The notes: generated by a model from the sequence alone, not told the origin. A stretch of 64,000 nucleotides of DNA from Pseudomonas sichuanensis (GCF_003231305.1 NZ_QKVM01000025.1:17511-81510); one strand, 5' to 3'. Counted from the first letter of the stretch, positions 23,031 to 34,584 are shown. Made by a program: numbers and translations.

Positions 23031-23600
23031 ATGTTTTGGTCACTGGCGCTGCTTGCCTACCTGCTCGGCTCTCTGTCCTTTGCCATCGTCCTGAGCCGCC
23101 TCAGCGGCAGCCCCGACCCGCGTTCCAGCGGCTCGGGCAATGCCGGCGCCACCAACATGCTGCGCCTGGCCGGGCGCAAGCTGGCGATCCTGACGCTGCT
23201 GGGCGACCTGTGCAAGGGCATGCTGCCGGTGCTGCTGGCACGCCTGGCCGGGCTGGACCTGCAAGAGCAGGCCTGGGTCGGTATCTGCGCGGTAGTCGGC
23301 CATCTGTTCCCGATCTACTTCCGCTTCCAGGGCGGCAAGGGCGTGGCCACTGCCGCTGGCATGCTCATGGCCCTGTACTTGCCGGCCGCCCTGCTGGCCA
23401 TCAGCGCCTGGCTGCTGACCTTCTACCTCACCCGCACCAGCTCGTTGGCCGCGTTGATCGCCACGCCCCTCACCCTGCCACTGCTGGCCTGGCGCGAGCC
23501 TGCAGCTCTGCTGCCCATGACCGTGCTCACGGTGATGATCGTCTGGCGCCATCGCAACAATCTGCGTGACTTGTTTGCCGGGCGCGAACGGCACTTCTGA
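23031..23600 (+). CDS. plsY: Acyl-phosphate:glycerol-3-phosphate acyltransferase
   Basis: Inner-membrane enzyme of 189 aa that makes lysophosphatidic acid from acyl-phosphate (the PlsX/PlsY route). Several transmembrane helices; conserved loops [11 protein letters not shown] (about 37-47), [10 protein letters not shown] (about 60) and [13 protein letters not shown] (about 102-114) are present. Length is typical. Confidence 0.95.
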   Translation: MFWSLALLAYLLGSLSFAIVLSRLSGSPDPRSSGSGNAGATNMLRLAGRKLAILTLLGDLCKGMLPVLLARLAGLDLQEQAWVGICAVVGHLFPIYFRFQGGKGVATAAGMLMALYLPAALLAISAWLLTFYLTRTSSLAALIATPLTLPLLAWREPAALLPMTVLTVMIVWRHRNNLRDLFAGRERHF

Positions 23601-23626
23601 AACGCTCGCCCGTACCCAGCCCTTTC

Positions 23627-24652
23627 CTACAGTGCCGGCAATTGCTCCATCGGCCAGCGCGGCTGCACGCTGATCGCCAGGTCTTGCTGCTGCCCGGCCA
23701 TCAGGCGCTGGCAGCCAGCATAGGCGATCATCGCGCCATTGTCGGTGCAGAAGCGTGGGCGCGCGTAATAGACGTTGCCCTTGAGGCCGGCCAGCATGGT
23801 CTCGAGCGACGTGCGCAGGGCGGTGTTGGCACTCACGCCACCGGCGATGACCAGGCGCTTGAGGCCGGTCTGCTTGAGCGCCCGCTTGCACTTGAAGGTC
23901 AGAGTCTCCACCACCGCCTGCTGGAACGCCAGCGACACGTCGCAACGGGTTTGCTCGTTGTCGTCCCCGGCCTCACGGCATTTTTGCCAGGTGTTCAGGG
24001 CGAACGTCTTGAGGCCGCTGAAGCTGAACTGCAGGCCTGGACGGTCGCACATCGGCCGCGGGAACACGAAGCGCCCTGGGGTGCCTTGCTCGGCCAGGCG
24101 AGCGATTTCAGGCCCTCCTGGATAATTGAGGCCGATCAGCTTGGCCGTCTTGTCGAACGCCTCGCCGGCCGCATCGTCCAGGCTCTCGCCGAGCAGTTCG
24201 TATTGGCCAATGCCATCGACCCGCACGAGCTGGGTGTGGCCGCCGGACACCAACAAAGCGACGAACGGAAACTCCGGCGGCTGCTCTTCGAGCATCGGCG
24301 CCAGCAAGTGCCCTTCCATATGGTGCACGCCGATCGCCGGGATATCCCAGGCAAACGCCAGGGCCTGGGCACAGGAGGCGCCCACCAGTAACGCGCCGAC
24401 CAGGCCAGGACCCGCGGTGTAGGCGATGGCGTCGATCTCGGTGGCGACGCAGTCGGCCTCCTCCAGCACCTGCCGGATCAGCGGCAGCATGCGCTTGACG
24501 TGGTCGCGCGAGGCAAGCTCGGGCACCACACCACCATAAGCGCGATGCAGGTCGATCTGGCTGAACAGCGCGTCGGCCAACAAGCCGCGTTCGCTGTCGT
24601 ATAATGCGACGCCAGTTTCGTCGCAGGATGTTTCCAATCCCAGTACTAGCAT
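23627..24652 (-). CDS. tsaD: tRNA N6-threonylcarbamoyladenosine transferase
   Basis: 341 aa from ATG 24652 ([14 protein letters not shown]); an upstream in-frame start would add 18 unrelated residues. Catalytic subunit for t6A37 on ANN-decoding tRNAs. ASKHA fold; metal ligands in [11 protein letters not shown] (about 110-120), SGGHTQLV (about 136) and a C-terminal [10 protein letters not shown]. It is divergent from rpsU, the usual arrangement beside the macromolecular synthesis operon. Confidence 0.96.
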   Translation of the reverse strand: MLVLGLETSCDETGVALYDSERGLLADALFSQIDLHRAYGGVVPELASRDHVKRMLPLIRQVLEEADCVATEIDAIAYTAGPGLVGALLVGASCAQALAFAWDIPAIGVHHMEGHLLAPMLEEQPPEFPFVALLVSGGHTQLVRVDGIGQYELLGESLDDAAGEAFDKTAKLIGLNYPGGPEIARLAEQGTPGRFVFPRPMCDRPGLQFSFSGLKTFALNTWQKCREAGDDNEQTRCDVSLAFQQAVVETLTFKCKRALKQTGLKRLVIAGGVSANTALRTSLETMLAGLKGNVYYARPRFCTDNGAMIAYAGCQRLMAGQQQDLAISVQPRWPMEQLPAL

Positions 24653-24756
24653 GGGTTCGTGCCCTGTCGAGGCTGAATTCGAAGGCGCGCATGATAGTCC
24701 CCGCACCCTGTGCCGACCAGCGGTTTTCGATCAGAGGCTTTGCATTCCTGCCAGCT

Positions 24757-24779
24757 AAGGGTTAACATCCGCAACCCTT
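24757..24779. other. 7-bp inverted repeat in the tsaD-rpsU intergenic region
   Basis: AAGGGTT (24757-24763) and AACCCTT (24773-24779) flank 9 nt about 80 nt upstream of rpsU. It could be an operator or an early-leader hairpin. I could not find a convincing -35/-10 pair for rpsU here: TTGAAA at 24779-24784 lacks a well-spaced -10. Confidence 0.4.
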
Positions 24780-24857
24780 GAAAACCGACGTACTCCAGCA
24801 CACCTTATGTTTTGCCAGGAGCACGTCTACCCCGGTAATGAATTAAGGTAGCCCTGG

Positions 24858-25073
24858 ATGCCAGCCGTCAAAGTTAAAGAGAACGAACCCTTCGACGTAG
24901 CTCTGCGTCGTTTCAAGCGCTCCTGCGAAAAAGCCGGTGTACTGGCTGAAGTTCGTAGCCGCGAGTTTTATGAGAAGCCGACCGCCGAGCGTAAGCGCAA
25001 AGCCGCTGCCGCTGTAAAGCGTCACGCGAAGAAAGTTCAGCGCGAACAGCGCCGCGCAGTTCGTCTGTACTAA
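24858..25073 (+). CDS. rpsU: 30S ribosomal protein bS21
   Basis: 71 aa, very basic: [20 protein letters not shown] then a Lys/Arg-rich C-terminus. First gene of the rpsU-dnaG-rpoD macromolecular synthesis operon, which joins translation, replication priming and transcription initiation. Confidence 0.98.
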   Translation: MPAVKVKENEPFDVALRRFKRSCEKAGVLAEVRSREFYEKPTAERKRKAAAAVKRHAKKVQREQRRAVRLY

Positions 25074-25103
25074 TACAGCCGTTCTACGCAAAGCTTCTGC
25101 CCC

Positions 25104-25122
25104 GCCCGGCCTCGTGCCGGGC
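25104..25122 (+). terminator. Stem-loop between rpsU and dnaG
   Basis: GCCCGGC (25104-25110), loop CTCGT, GCCGGGC (25116-25122), 30 nt after the rpsU stop; no T-tract follows. The 275-nt gap also holds CTGGCCATTGGCCAG (near 25208) and the palindrome GACGTGCACGTC (near 25222). In E. coli a weak terminator here reduces dnaG relative to rpsU; a similar role is inferred. Confidence 0.45.
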
Positions 25123-25348
25123 AGATGGCAGCGGTCGTTTCAAACCCTTGGCCATGCGCCTTGGGTGCCCCGGCAAAAGCCATGGGCAACCCGCAGCAAC
25201 ACGTCAGACCTGGCCATTGGCCAGACGTGCACGTCCTTTCTGACGAGCCCTCACAGGCTGGTGACGAGCACATACCCCTTCGCGACACCCCACGCCAAAC
25301 CCGAGCACAAGCGTTTAGACTTGCCAGTTGCCAGATGACGAGGCTGCC

Positions 25349-27337
25349 ATGGCCGGGCTGATTCCCCAGAGTTTCATCGATGACCTCCTGAACCGCACCG
25401 ACATCGTCGACGTGGTGAGTTCGCGCGTCCAGCTGAAGAAGACCGGCAAGAATCTTTCCGCCTGCTGCCCGTTCCACAAGGAGAAGTCGCCCTCCTTCAC
25501 CGTCAGCCCCGACAAGCAGTTCTACTACTGCTTTGGCTGCGGCGCCGGCGGCAACGCGCTGGGCTTCATCATGGACCACGACAACCTGGACTTCCCCCAG
25601 GCGGTCGAGGAACTGGCCCGTGCAGCCGGCATGGAAGTGCCACGCGAAGAGGGCCGCCGGGGGCAGAAGCCGCGCCAGCCAACCGACTCCCCCCTGTACC
25701 CGCTGCTCGAAGCGGCCAGCGAATTCTATCGCCAGGCCCTGCGCAGCCACCCGACCCGCAAGGCGGCTGTGGACTACCTCAAGGGCCGCGGCCTGTCCGG
25801 CGAGATCGCCCGCGATTTCAGCCTGGGCTTCGCCCCGCCAGGCTGGGACAACCTGCTCAAGCACCTGGGCGCCGACACGCTGCAGCAGAAGGTCATGATC
25901 GATGCCGGCCTGCTGATCGAGAACGCCGAGAGCGGCAAGCGTTACGACCGTTTTCGCGACCGCGTGATGTTCCCGATCCGCGATAGCCGTGGCCGGGTCA
26001 TTGCCTTCGGCGGCCGAGTGCTGGGCGACGACAAGCCCAAGTACCTGAACTCCCCGGAAACCCCGGTATTCCACAAAGGCCAGGAGCTGTACGGCCTGTA
26101 CGAGGCGCGCAAAAACAACCGCAACCTCGACGAAATCATCGTCGTCGAAGGCTACATGGATGTCATCGCCCTGGCCCAGCAGGGGCTGCGCAACGCCGTG
26201 GCGACACTGGGCACGGCCACCAGCGAAGAACATCTCAAGCGCCTGTTCCGCGTGGTGCCCAGCGTGCTGTTCTGCTTCGACGGCGACCAGGCGGGGCGCA
26301 AGGCTGCCTGGCGCGCACTGGAGTCGACCCTGCCGAGCCTGCAGGATGGCCGCCGCGCACGCTTCCTGTTCCTGCCCGAGGGCGAGGACCCGGACAGCCT
26401 GGTCCGCGCCGAAGGCACCGACGCTTTCCATGCCCGCATCAACCAGCACGCCCAGCCGCTGGCCGACTATTTCTTCGAGCAGTTGAGCAACGAGGCTGAC
26501 CCGCGCTCGCTGGAAGGCAAGGCGCACATGGTCACGCTGGCCGCCCCGCTGATCGAAAAGGTCCCAGGGGCAAACCTGCGCCAACTGATGCGCAACCGCC
26601 TGAAAGAGATCACCGGCCTCGACCCGCAGCAGCTGGAGCAACTGGCACAGAGTGCGCCGGCCGCCAGCAGCGTGCCGGATTACGACCCGGGCTTCGACTA
26701 CGACGCCATGGCCAGTTACACCCCGGATTATGGCGACCTGCAGCACCAGCCCGACTACGCCCCGGCGCAACAGGAGCAACGCCCCTGGACACCGAACAAG
26801 GGCGGCAAGAAACAATGGGAAGGTAAGCCCTGGGACAAGAAAGGCGGCAAGCCCTGGCAGCGCGATGGCCAACGTGGCGACGCACCACCGCGGGTACCGG
26901 CACCAGTGGAACCACCGTCGTTATCGGCGCTGCGCACGCTGCTGCACCACCCGCTGCTGGCCGGCAAGGTCGAAGATGCCGGTCATTTCGCCGACGAGCA
27001 GCAACTCTACAGCCAACTGCTGGTGGCCCTGATCGAGGCTGCGCAGAAGAATCCTAAGCTAAGCTCTATGCAGCTGATCGCACGCTGGCATGGCACCGAA
27101 CAAGGCCGCTTGCTGCGCGCCCTGGCGGAAAAGGAATGGTTGATCGATGCCGACAACCTTGAACAACAGTTTTTCGACACTATAACTAGCTTGTCCGCCC
27201 GCCAACGCGAGCGCAGCCTGGAACATTTGATCAGCAAATCTCGTCTAACAGGCTTGGACGAGGACGAAACTGCCAAGCTTCGTGACTTGCTCCGCCGCAA
27301 TGTTCCCGCACAAAACCCGACCTCATCTGGCGCGTGA
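25349..27337 (+). CDS. dnaG: DNA primase
   Basis: 662 aa from ATG 25349 (MAGLIPQSFI). CHC2-type zinc finger (CPFHKEKSPSF ... YYCFGCGAGGN, about 40-65), RNA polymerase core with TOPRIM (VVEGYMDVIAL and CFDGDQAG, about 265-315), then a C-terminal DnaB-helicase-binding domain (about 520-660). Between core and C-terminal domain is an unusual low-complexity linker of about 80 residues (about 440-520) rich in Tyr/Asp/Gln, then Lys/Gly/Trp. Confidence 0.97.
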   Translation: MAGLIPQSFIDDLLNRTDIVDVVSSRVQLKKTGKNLSACCPFHKEKSPSFTVSPDKQFYYCFGCGAGGNALGFIMDHDNLDFPQAVEELARAAGMEVPREEGRRGQKPRQPTDSPLYPLLEAASEFYRQALRSHPTRKAAVDYLKGRGLSGEIARDFSLGFAPPGWDNLLKHLGADTLQQKVMIDAGLLIENAESGKRYDRFRDRVMFPIRDSRGRVIAFGGRVLGDDKPKYLNSPETPVFHKGQELYGLYEARKNNRNLDEIIVVEGYMDVIALAQQGLRNAVATLGTATSEEHLKRLFRVVPSVLFCFDGDQAGRKAAWRALESTLPSLQDGRRARFLFLPEGEDPDSLVRAEGTDAFHARINQHAQPLADYFFEQLSNEADPRSLEGKAHMVTLAAPLIEKVPGANLRQLMRNRLKEITGLDPQQLEQLAQSAPAASSVPDYDPGFDYDAMASYTPDYGDLQHQPDYAPAQQEQRPWTPNKGGKKQWEGKPWDKKGGKPWQRDGQRGDAPPRVPAPVEPPSLSALRTLLHHPLLAGKVEDAGHFADEQQLYSQLLVALIEAAQKNPKLSSMQLIARWHGTEQGRLLRALAEKEWLIDADNLEQQFFDTITSLSARQRERSLEHLISKSRLTGLDEDETAKLRDLLRRNVPAQNPTSSGA

Positions 27338-27351
27338 GGTCCATGCTCGGG

Positions 27352-27357
27352 TATAAT
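27352..27357 (+). promoter_or_regulatory. -10 hexamer upstream of rpoD
   Basis: A perfect TATAAT lies 48 nt upstream of the rpoD ATG, just after the dnaG stop. No good -35 is present at 16-18 nt, so an activator or an unusual -35 would be needed. An internal promoter for rpoD in this operon would match what is known in other bacteria. Confidence 0.45.
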
Positions 27358-27404
27358 CCTCGGCTTGTTTTTTGCCCGCCAAGACCTTCAGTGGATAGGG
27401 TGTT

Positions 27405-29255
<1,851 letters not shown>

Positions 29256-29260
29256 TGACG

Positions 29261-29287
29261 AACCCCGGCCCAGGCCGGGGTTTTTCT
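29261..29287 (+). terminator. Rho-independent terminator of rpoD
   Basis: CCCCGGC (29263-29269), loop CCAG, GCCGGGG (29274-29280) then TTTTTCTT, starting 8 nt after the rpoD stop. Confidence 0.93.
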
Positions 29288-29374
29288 TATGTGACAAAAG
29301 GTCATGACCGGCACCACCCTGCTGGCAGGATGCCCGTCTACACTCGACTCAGACCCCCTGATCGAGAGGCCGCT

Positions 29375-32300
29375 ATGCCCTTGATGCCGGCCCTCCTGTT
29401 GCTGCTCCTGATGGTCTGGAACACAACGGCCGGCGCCCTGACCCTGACTGACGAGGAACAAGCCTGGCTCAGCGCCCACCCGCAGCTGCGCCTGGGCGTA
29501 GACGCTTCATGGCCGCCCTTCGAATTCCGCGACCAGGAAGGCCGTTACCAGGGACTGGCCGCCGATTACATTGCCCTTATCCAGGAGCGCCTTGGCATCA
29601 CGCTCAAACCGGTCGAGCCCAGCAGCTGGACCGAAGTGCTCGAGCAGGCGCGCAATAACCGCATCGACCTGCTGCCCGGCATCATGTCCACCCCGGAGCG
29701 CCAGAACTACCTGGCCTTCACCCGCCCCTACCTGGACTTCCCGATTGTCATACTCGCCCACGCAGGTGGCGCGCAGCCGCGCAGCCTCAAGGACCTCTAC
29801 GGCCTGAAGATCGCCGTGGTAGAGAACTACGCCCCCCACGAGCTGCTGCGCACCCACCACCCGGACCTCAACCTGGTGGCCATGCCCAACGTCAGCTCGG
29901 CGTTGCAGGCACTGGCCACCGACGCCGTGGACGCCGTGGTCGGCGACCTTGCCTCGAGCATCTGGAGCCTGCGCCAGCTCAAGCTCGATGGCCTCTATGT
30001 CAGCGGCGAAACGCCCTACCGCTACCAACTGGCCATGGCCGTGCCACAGCAGCAGAAGATTCTCGTGGCCATCCTCGACAAGGTCATGGCCGACATGAGC
30101 AACAGCGAAATCAGCCATATCCAGCAACGCTGGGTGGGCAATGTCGTCGACCAGCGCACCTTCTGGCATGACATGCTGCTGTACGGCCTGCCTGCGGTCC
30201 TGCTGCTGGTGGCCATCCTTGCTGCGGTGATTCGCGTCAACCGCCGGCTGAGTTCGGAAATTTCCCGGCGTATCGCCCTGGAACAAGAGCTGCGCAGCAG
30301 CGAATACCACTATCGCGGCCTGGTCGAGAGCCTGTCGGCGATCGCCTGGGAGGCCGACGCCAACGATTTCACCTACAGCTATGTTTCGCCCCATGCCGAA
30401 GACCTGCTCGGCTACCCGCTGAGCGAATGGCTCAAGCCCGGTTTCTGGCGCAGCATCCTGCACCCGGAGGACGCGCTCTGGGCACAGGCCTACTGCGACA
30501 GCGAGACTGCCGCCGGGCGCGATCACAGCCTCGACTATCGAGTGATCCGCGCCGACGGTCACGCCCTGTGGGTGCGCAACATCGTCAGCATGATCGAGCA
30601 CGGCCACAAGCCCCTGATGCGCGGCCTGATGATCGACATCAGCGAAACCAAACACACCGAGGATGCCCTGCGCCTGTCGGAGCAGAAGTTCGCCTCGGTA
30701 TTCCAGCAGTGCCCGGACATCCTGCTCATCGCCCGGCAAAGCGACGGCTGCCTGCTGGAGGTCAACGAAGCGTTCGAAGAACAGATCGGCTTGAGCCCGA
30801 ACCAGGTACTTGGCCGCACCGCCACCGAACTCGACCTGTGGGGCGTCGCCGGCACCGGCCCGATCATGCTCGAACGCCTGCAGCGCAGCGGTGTGCGCAA
30901 CCTCGAGATGACCTTCCGGCGCAGCAACGGCCAACTGTTCACCGGCCTCACCTCCGCCGAGGCCTTCGACCTCGATGGCACCCGCGCCCTGGTGGTGGCG
31001 GTGCGTGACATCAGCCAACTGAAAGAGACCCAGCAGCAACTGCAGACCTCGGAAGAAAAGTTCGCCAAGGCCTTCCATGCTTCCCCCGACGGCCTGCTGC
31101 TGTCGCGCCAGAGTGATGGCCTGCTGCTGGAGGTCAATGAAGGCTTCTGTCGCTTGACCGGTTACGACATAAGCCCGAACGTCGACCAGACCTCCCTGGA
31201 CCTCGGCATCTGGGTCGACCTCAACGAACGCCAGCGCCTGGTCGAACGGCTCCAGCGCGAGGGTGCCGTGCGCGACTTCAGCTGCCATATCCGGCGCAGC
31301 GACGGGCAAATCCGCCTGTGCGAGCTGGCCGCCCGGCCACTGCCGATCGGCGGCGTCGACTGCATGCTGACCATCGCCCGCGACATCACCGAACGCCACC
31401 TGATGCAGGAAAAACTGCAACTGGCGGCCACGGTATTCGAGAACACCGCCGAAGGCGTGCTGATCACCGACATCGACCAGCGCATCAGCGCGGTCAACCG
31501 CGCCTTCAGTGAGATCACCGGCTACAGCGAAATCGAAGCCCTCGGCCAGACCCCTCGCCTGCTTGCCTCCGGCCAGCACGACAGCGCCTTCTACCTCGCC
31601 ATGTGGCACCAGTTGACCGCCGAAGGCCACTGGCAGGGCGAAATCCACAACAAACGCAAGAACGGCGAGCTCTACCCCAGCTGGCTGACCATCAGCGCCG
31701 TGCGCAACAGCGAGCGTGAGATCACCCACTTCGTCGCCGTATTCGCCGACATCTCCAGCCTCAAGCACGCCCAGGCCAAGCTCGACTACCAGGCCCATCA
31801 CGACCCACTGACCGGCCTGCCCAACCGCACGCTGTTCGAGAGCCGCCTGCAGGCCGTGCTGACCTGCGCCCAGGTCTCCAACCGCCAGGGCGCGGTGCTG
31901 TTCCTCGACCTCGACCGCTTCAAGCACATCAACGACAGCCTCGGCCACCCGGTCGGCGACCTGCTGCTCAAAGGTATCGCCCAACGCCTGAAGGAGCAGG
32001 TGCGCGACGTCGATACCGTGGCCCGCCTGGGGGGGGACGAATTCATCATCCTGCTGCCCGGCCTGCACAAACCCGACGACGCCAGCGCCATCGCCAACAA
32101 GCTGCTGGCCTGCTTCCATGCCCCCTTCCAGGCCGGCGAGCATGAATTCTTCACCAGCGCCAGCATCGGTATCAGCCTTTACCCACAGGACGGCACCGAC
32201 GTTGCCACCCTGATCCGCAACGCCGACGCCGCGATGTACCGCTCCAAAGCCAAGGGCCGCAACCGGGTCGAAGCCTACACCCGCGACCTTACCGCCCAGG

Positions 32301-33118
32301 CCAGCGAACGCATCGCCCTCGAGCACGAACTGCGCCGCGCCATCGAACGCAATGAGCTGAGCCTGTGCTACCAGCCCAAGTTCAGCCTCAAGACCCAGGG
32401 CCTGGTAGGCGCCGAGGCGCTGATCCGCTGGACCCATCCCACCTTCGGCGAGGTGCCGCCCGAGCGGTTCATCCACCTCGCCGAAGAGAACGGCACCATC
32501 CTCCAGCTTGGCGACTGGGTGCTGGAACAGACCTGCCGGCAGATGCACGCGTGGAAAAAGCACTACCAGTCCTTCGGCCCGCTCTCGATCAACCTCGCCG
32601 GCGCCCAGTTGCGCCAGCCGAACCTGGCCAAGCGCATCGAGCAACTGCTCAGGACTTACCAGCTCAAGGCCGGCGACCTGCAGCTGGAGATCACCGAAAA
32701 CTTCATCATGAGCCAGGCCGAAGAGGCCCTGGTCGTGCTCTATCAGCTCAAACAGCTTGGCGTGCAGCTGGCCATCGACGATTTCGGCACTGGCTACTCC
32801 TCGCTCAGTTACCTCAAACGCCTGCCGCTGGACATCCTCAAGATCGACCAGTCGTTCATCCGCGGCCTGCCAGATGACCCCCACGACGCCGCCATCGCCC
32901 GTGCGATCATTGCGCTCGGGCGCAGCATGCAGCTCACCATCATTGCCGAGGGCGTGGAGAACCAGGCCCAACAGCGTTTCCTCGCCGCCGAGGGCTGTGA
33001 ACAGATCCAGGGCTACATCGTCAGCCTGCCCCTGCCGCCCGCCGAGTTCGCCGCTACCTTCCTGCGCATAGCACTATCGGATCTTTCGGATGGCACGGTA
33101 TCGAAACCCTCGTTATAA
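29375..33118 (+). CDS. Membrane c-di-GMP protein: periplasmic SBP domain, PAS modules, GGDEF and EAL
   Basis: 1247 aa from ATG 29375, which starts a signal peptide (MPLMPALLLLLLMVWN). A solute-binding (SBP_bac_3) periplasmic domain (about 25-250) and a transmembrane helix (266-288) are followed by four PAS-like modules (about 305-800), GGDEF (LGGDEF at about 885) and EAL (about 985-1240). The GGDEF site is intact with an RxxD inhibitory motif just before it (RDVD), and EAL keeps EALIRW and DDFGTGYSS, so both cyclase and phosphodiesterase could be active. It probably converts an external small-molecule signal into c-di-GMP changes. It lies between the rpoD terminator and tRNA-Ile2. Confidence 0.93.
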   Translation: MPLMPALLLLLLMVWNTTAGALTLTDEEQAWLSAHPQLRLGVDASWPPFEFRDQEGRYQGLAADYIALIQERLGITLKPVEPSSWTEVLEQARNNRIDLLPGIMSTPERQNYLAFTRPYLDFPIVILAHAGGAQPRSLKDLYGLKIAVVENYAPHELLRTHHPDLNLVAMPNVSSALQALATDAVDAVVGDLASSIWSLRQLKLDGLYVSGETPYRYQLAMAVPQQQKILVAILDKVMADMSNSEISHIQQRWVGNVVDQRTFWHDMLLYGLPAVLLLVAILAAVIRVNRRLSSEISRRIALEQELRSSEYHYRGLVESLSAIAWEADANDFTYSYVSPHAEDLLGYPLSEWLKPGFWRSILHPEDALWAQAYCDSETAAGRDHSLDYRVIRADGHALWVRNIVSMIEHGHKPLMRGLMIDISETKHTEDALRLSEQKFASVFQQCPDILLIARQSDGCLLEVNEAFEEQIGLSPNQVLGRTATELDLWGVAGTGPIMLERLQRSGVRNLEMTFRRSNGQLFTGLTSAEAFDLDGTRALVVAVRDISQLKETQQQLQTSEEKFAKAFHASPDGLLLSRQSDGLLLEVNEGFCRLTGYDISPNVDQTSLDLGIWVDLNERQRLVERLQREGAVRDFSCHIRRSDGQIRLCELAARPLPIGGVDCMLTIARDITERHLMQEKLQLAATVFENTAEGVLITDIDQRISAVNRAFSEITGYSEIEALGQTPRLLASGQHDSAFYLAMWHQLTAEGHWQGEIHNKRKNGELYPSWLTISAVRNSEREITHFVAVFADISSLKHAQAKLDYQAHHDPLTGLPNRTLFESRLQAVLTCAQVSNRQGAVLFLDLDRFKHINDSLGHPVGDLLLKGIAQRLKEQVRDVDTVARLGGDEFIILLPGLHKPDDASAIANKLLACFHAPFQAGEHEFFTSASIGISLYPQDGTDVATLIRNADAAMYRSKAKGRNRVEAYTRDLTAQASERIALEHELRRAIERNELSLCYQPKFSLKTQGLVGAEALIRWTHPTFGEVPPERFIHLAEENGTILQLGDWVLEQTCRQMHAWKKHYQSFGPLSINLAGAQLRQPNLAKRIEQLLRTYQLKAGDLQLEITENFIMSQAEEALVVLYQLKQLGVQLAIDDFGTGYSSLSYLKRLPLDILKIDQSFIRGLPDDPHDAAIARAIIALGRSMQLTIIAEGVENQAQQRFLAAEGCEQIQGYIVSLPLPPAEFAATFLRIALSDLSDGTVSKPSL

Positions 33119-33135
33119 TCCGCCGCACCTGCTGA

Positions 33136-33212
33136 GGGCCTATAGCTCAGTCGGTTAGAGCAGAGGACTCATAATCCTTTGGTCCACGGTTCGAGTCCGT
33201 GTGGGCCCACCA
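33136..33212 (+). tRNA. ileX: tRNA-Ile2 (anticodon CAT, lysidine type)
   Basis: 77-nt cloverleaf with encoded CCA. Acceptor stem GGGCCTA/TGGGCCC, D arm AGCTCAGTCGGTTAGAGC, anticodon loop CTCATAA, T arm with GTTCGAGTC. The acceptor holds C4-G69 and C5-G68, which are known recognition pairs of TilS lysidine synthetase, and the anticodon stem AGGAC/ATCCT resembles E. coli ileX. I therefore assign it as Ile2 (reads AUA after lysidine modification) rather than elongator Met. A strong terminator follows. Confidence 0.88.
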
Positions 33213-33220
33213 GAAATACA

Positions 33221-33246
33221 AAAGCCGCGCTGATGCGCGGCTTTTT
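33221..33246 (+). terminator. Rho-independent terminator after tRNA-Ile2
   Basis: GCCGCGC (33224-33230), loop TGAT, GCGCGGC (33235-33241), then TTTTT; A-run on the left side too, so it may also end transcription of the convergent acyltransferase gene. Confidence 0.92.
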
Positions 33247-33266
33247 CGTCTCTGCGGCCTGGGCGC

Positions 33267-33959
33267 TCACCGCGGGCCGGCCAGCACCTCGCCACCTTTA
33301 CGGCTGATGCGAATCCGCCCATAGCGTGCCGGGGGCAGTGGCTCGATTGCCGCCAGGCAGGCCGCCGGGTCATTGAGCGGCAAGCGCTGCAACGCCTGCA
33401 CGTCACGCTCCCACCAACGGCTGGCGAGCAGGCGCTCGATCATCTCTGGCGGATAGCGGTAACGGACCACCCGGGCAGGCACACCCGCCACCACGGCATA
33501 GGGCGGCACGTCCCGGGTGACCACGGCACGGGTGGCAATGATCGCCCCGGTGCCAACCTTGACCCCTTCCATCACCATCGCGCTGTGCCCGATCCACACA
33601 TCGTGGCCAATGCTGGCCATGTCCACGCGCGCGGTGTACTCAAGGGCCGTGCCGGTGTACTGGAACGGGTGGGTACTGAGCCAATCGACCGGATGGGTGT
33701 TCTTTTCCTGGCCGATCACGGCACCGCTGCCGATCGAACAGAAGCGCCCGATAGACTCGACCAGTTGCAGAAGGCAATCGCTGCGGATGTAGGTGTGGGC
33801 GCCGATCGACAGCTCGCGGCAGTCGAGTATGACATCGCCGAGGCGGACCTCCTGCTCAAGGTCGAGTACGGCGCGCTTGCCGAACTTCGACACCCCCAGG
33901 CTGACCTTGCCCCCCTGGCGACGAATCCAGCGTTTCCAGTACCAGTCCCTGAGACTCAT
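33267..33959 (-). CDS. Hexapeptide-repeat acyltransferase (CatB/xenobiotic type)
   Basis: 230 aa from ATG 33959 (MSLRDWYWKRWIRR). Left-handed beta-helix acyltransferase with isoleucine-patch hexapeptides (for example SIGAHTYIRSDCLLQ, IGRFCSIGSGAVIG, IGHDVWIGHSAMVMEGVKVG) and catalytic His in THPFQY/IGHDVWIGH, as in CatB-like chloramphenicol and LPS/antigen O-acetyltransferases. The C-terminal tail with paired Trp (RWWERDV) is typical of the CatB-like group. Substrate unknown. It is divergent from the Lrp-type regulator. Confidence 0.85.
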   Translation of the reverse strand: MSLRDWYWKRWIRRQGGKVSLGVSKFGKRAVLDLEQEVRLGDVILDCRELSIGAHTYIRSDCLLQLVESIGRFCSIGSGAVIGQEKNTHPVDWLSTHPFQYTGTALEYTARVDMASIGHDVWIGHSAMVMEGVKVGTGAIIATRAVVTRDVPPYAVVAGVPARVVRYRYPPEMIERLLASRWWERDVQALQRLPLNDPAACLAAIEPLPPARYGRIRISRKGGEVLAGPR

Positions 33960-34104
33960 CTGCAACTCCGCCTGCAATGGTGGCCGCCCGATCCTTGCCG
34001 GGAGGCGTGAGGCCGCAATATTAGCGGCTTGCGCTACAAAAGCCAGCGCTTGCCCTGCACCGTGGCGGCTGGCTAGGCTAGCGCGTCCCTTGCAGAGATT
34101 CGCC

Positions 34105-34566
34105 ATGCCTGACTCACGCCCCATCGCCCTCGACGAAATCGACCGCCAGCTGATCGCCCTGTTGCAGATCAATGCCCGCGAAAGCGTCGCCACCCTCGCC
34201 CGGCAGCTCGGCATCGCCCGTACCACGGTGAACTCGCGCCTGGCACGGCTGGAGAAGAGCAAGGTGATCACCGGCTATGGCGTACGGCTTGGCCAGCGCC
34301 TGATCGGTGGCGGGCTGCAAGCCTATGTGGGGATCAAGGTGCAGCCGCGCGCGGGCAAGGAGGTGGTGCGGCGGCTGTCGGCCATGGGCCAGGTGCAGCA
34401 GCTGTGTGCAGTGAGTGGCGAGTTCGACTATGTGGCCTGGCTGCACAGTGATTCGCCGGAGCAACTGGACCAGTTGCTCGACCAGATCGGTAGCCTCGAC
34501 GGGGTCGAGAAAACCACCACGTCGATCATTCTCAGCAGCAAGGTAGACCGCGGGCAGCCGGGCTGA
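34105..34566 (+). CDS. Lrp/AsnC family transcriptional regulator
   Basis: 153 aa from ATG 34105. N-terminal winged helix-turn-helix (ALDEIDRQLIALLQ ... LARQLGIARTTVNSRLARLE, about 8-55) and a C-terminal RAM ligand-binding domain (about 70-145). Lrp-type regulators often control nearby amino-acid catabolism, and davBA (lysine) lies 1.6 kb downstream in the same direction, so lysine-pathway control is a reasonable inference, not shown. Confidence 0.9.
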   Translation: MPDSRPIALDEIDRQLIALLQINARESVATLARQLGIARTTVNSRLARLEKSKVITGYGVRLGQRLIGGGLQAYVGIKVQPRAGKEVVRRLSAMGQVQQLCAVSGEFDYVAWLHSDSPEQLDQLLDQIGSLDGVEKTTTSIILSSKVDRGQPG

Positions 34567-34584
34567 CTGCCCCGCGGCAAGCCG

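Noticed and set aside
24779..24811. Sigma-70 promoter for rpsU (TTGAAA with TTATGT)
   Set aside because: Spacer of 20 nt is too long for a credible promoter.
29507..32971. Antisense open frame of 1154 codons opposite the GGDEF/EAL gene
   Set aside because: Shadow of a high-GC gene; the translation is low-complexity Val/Ala/Gln/Gly/Leu without domains, while the plus strand has clear motifs.
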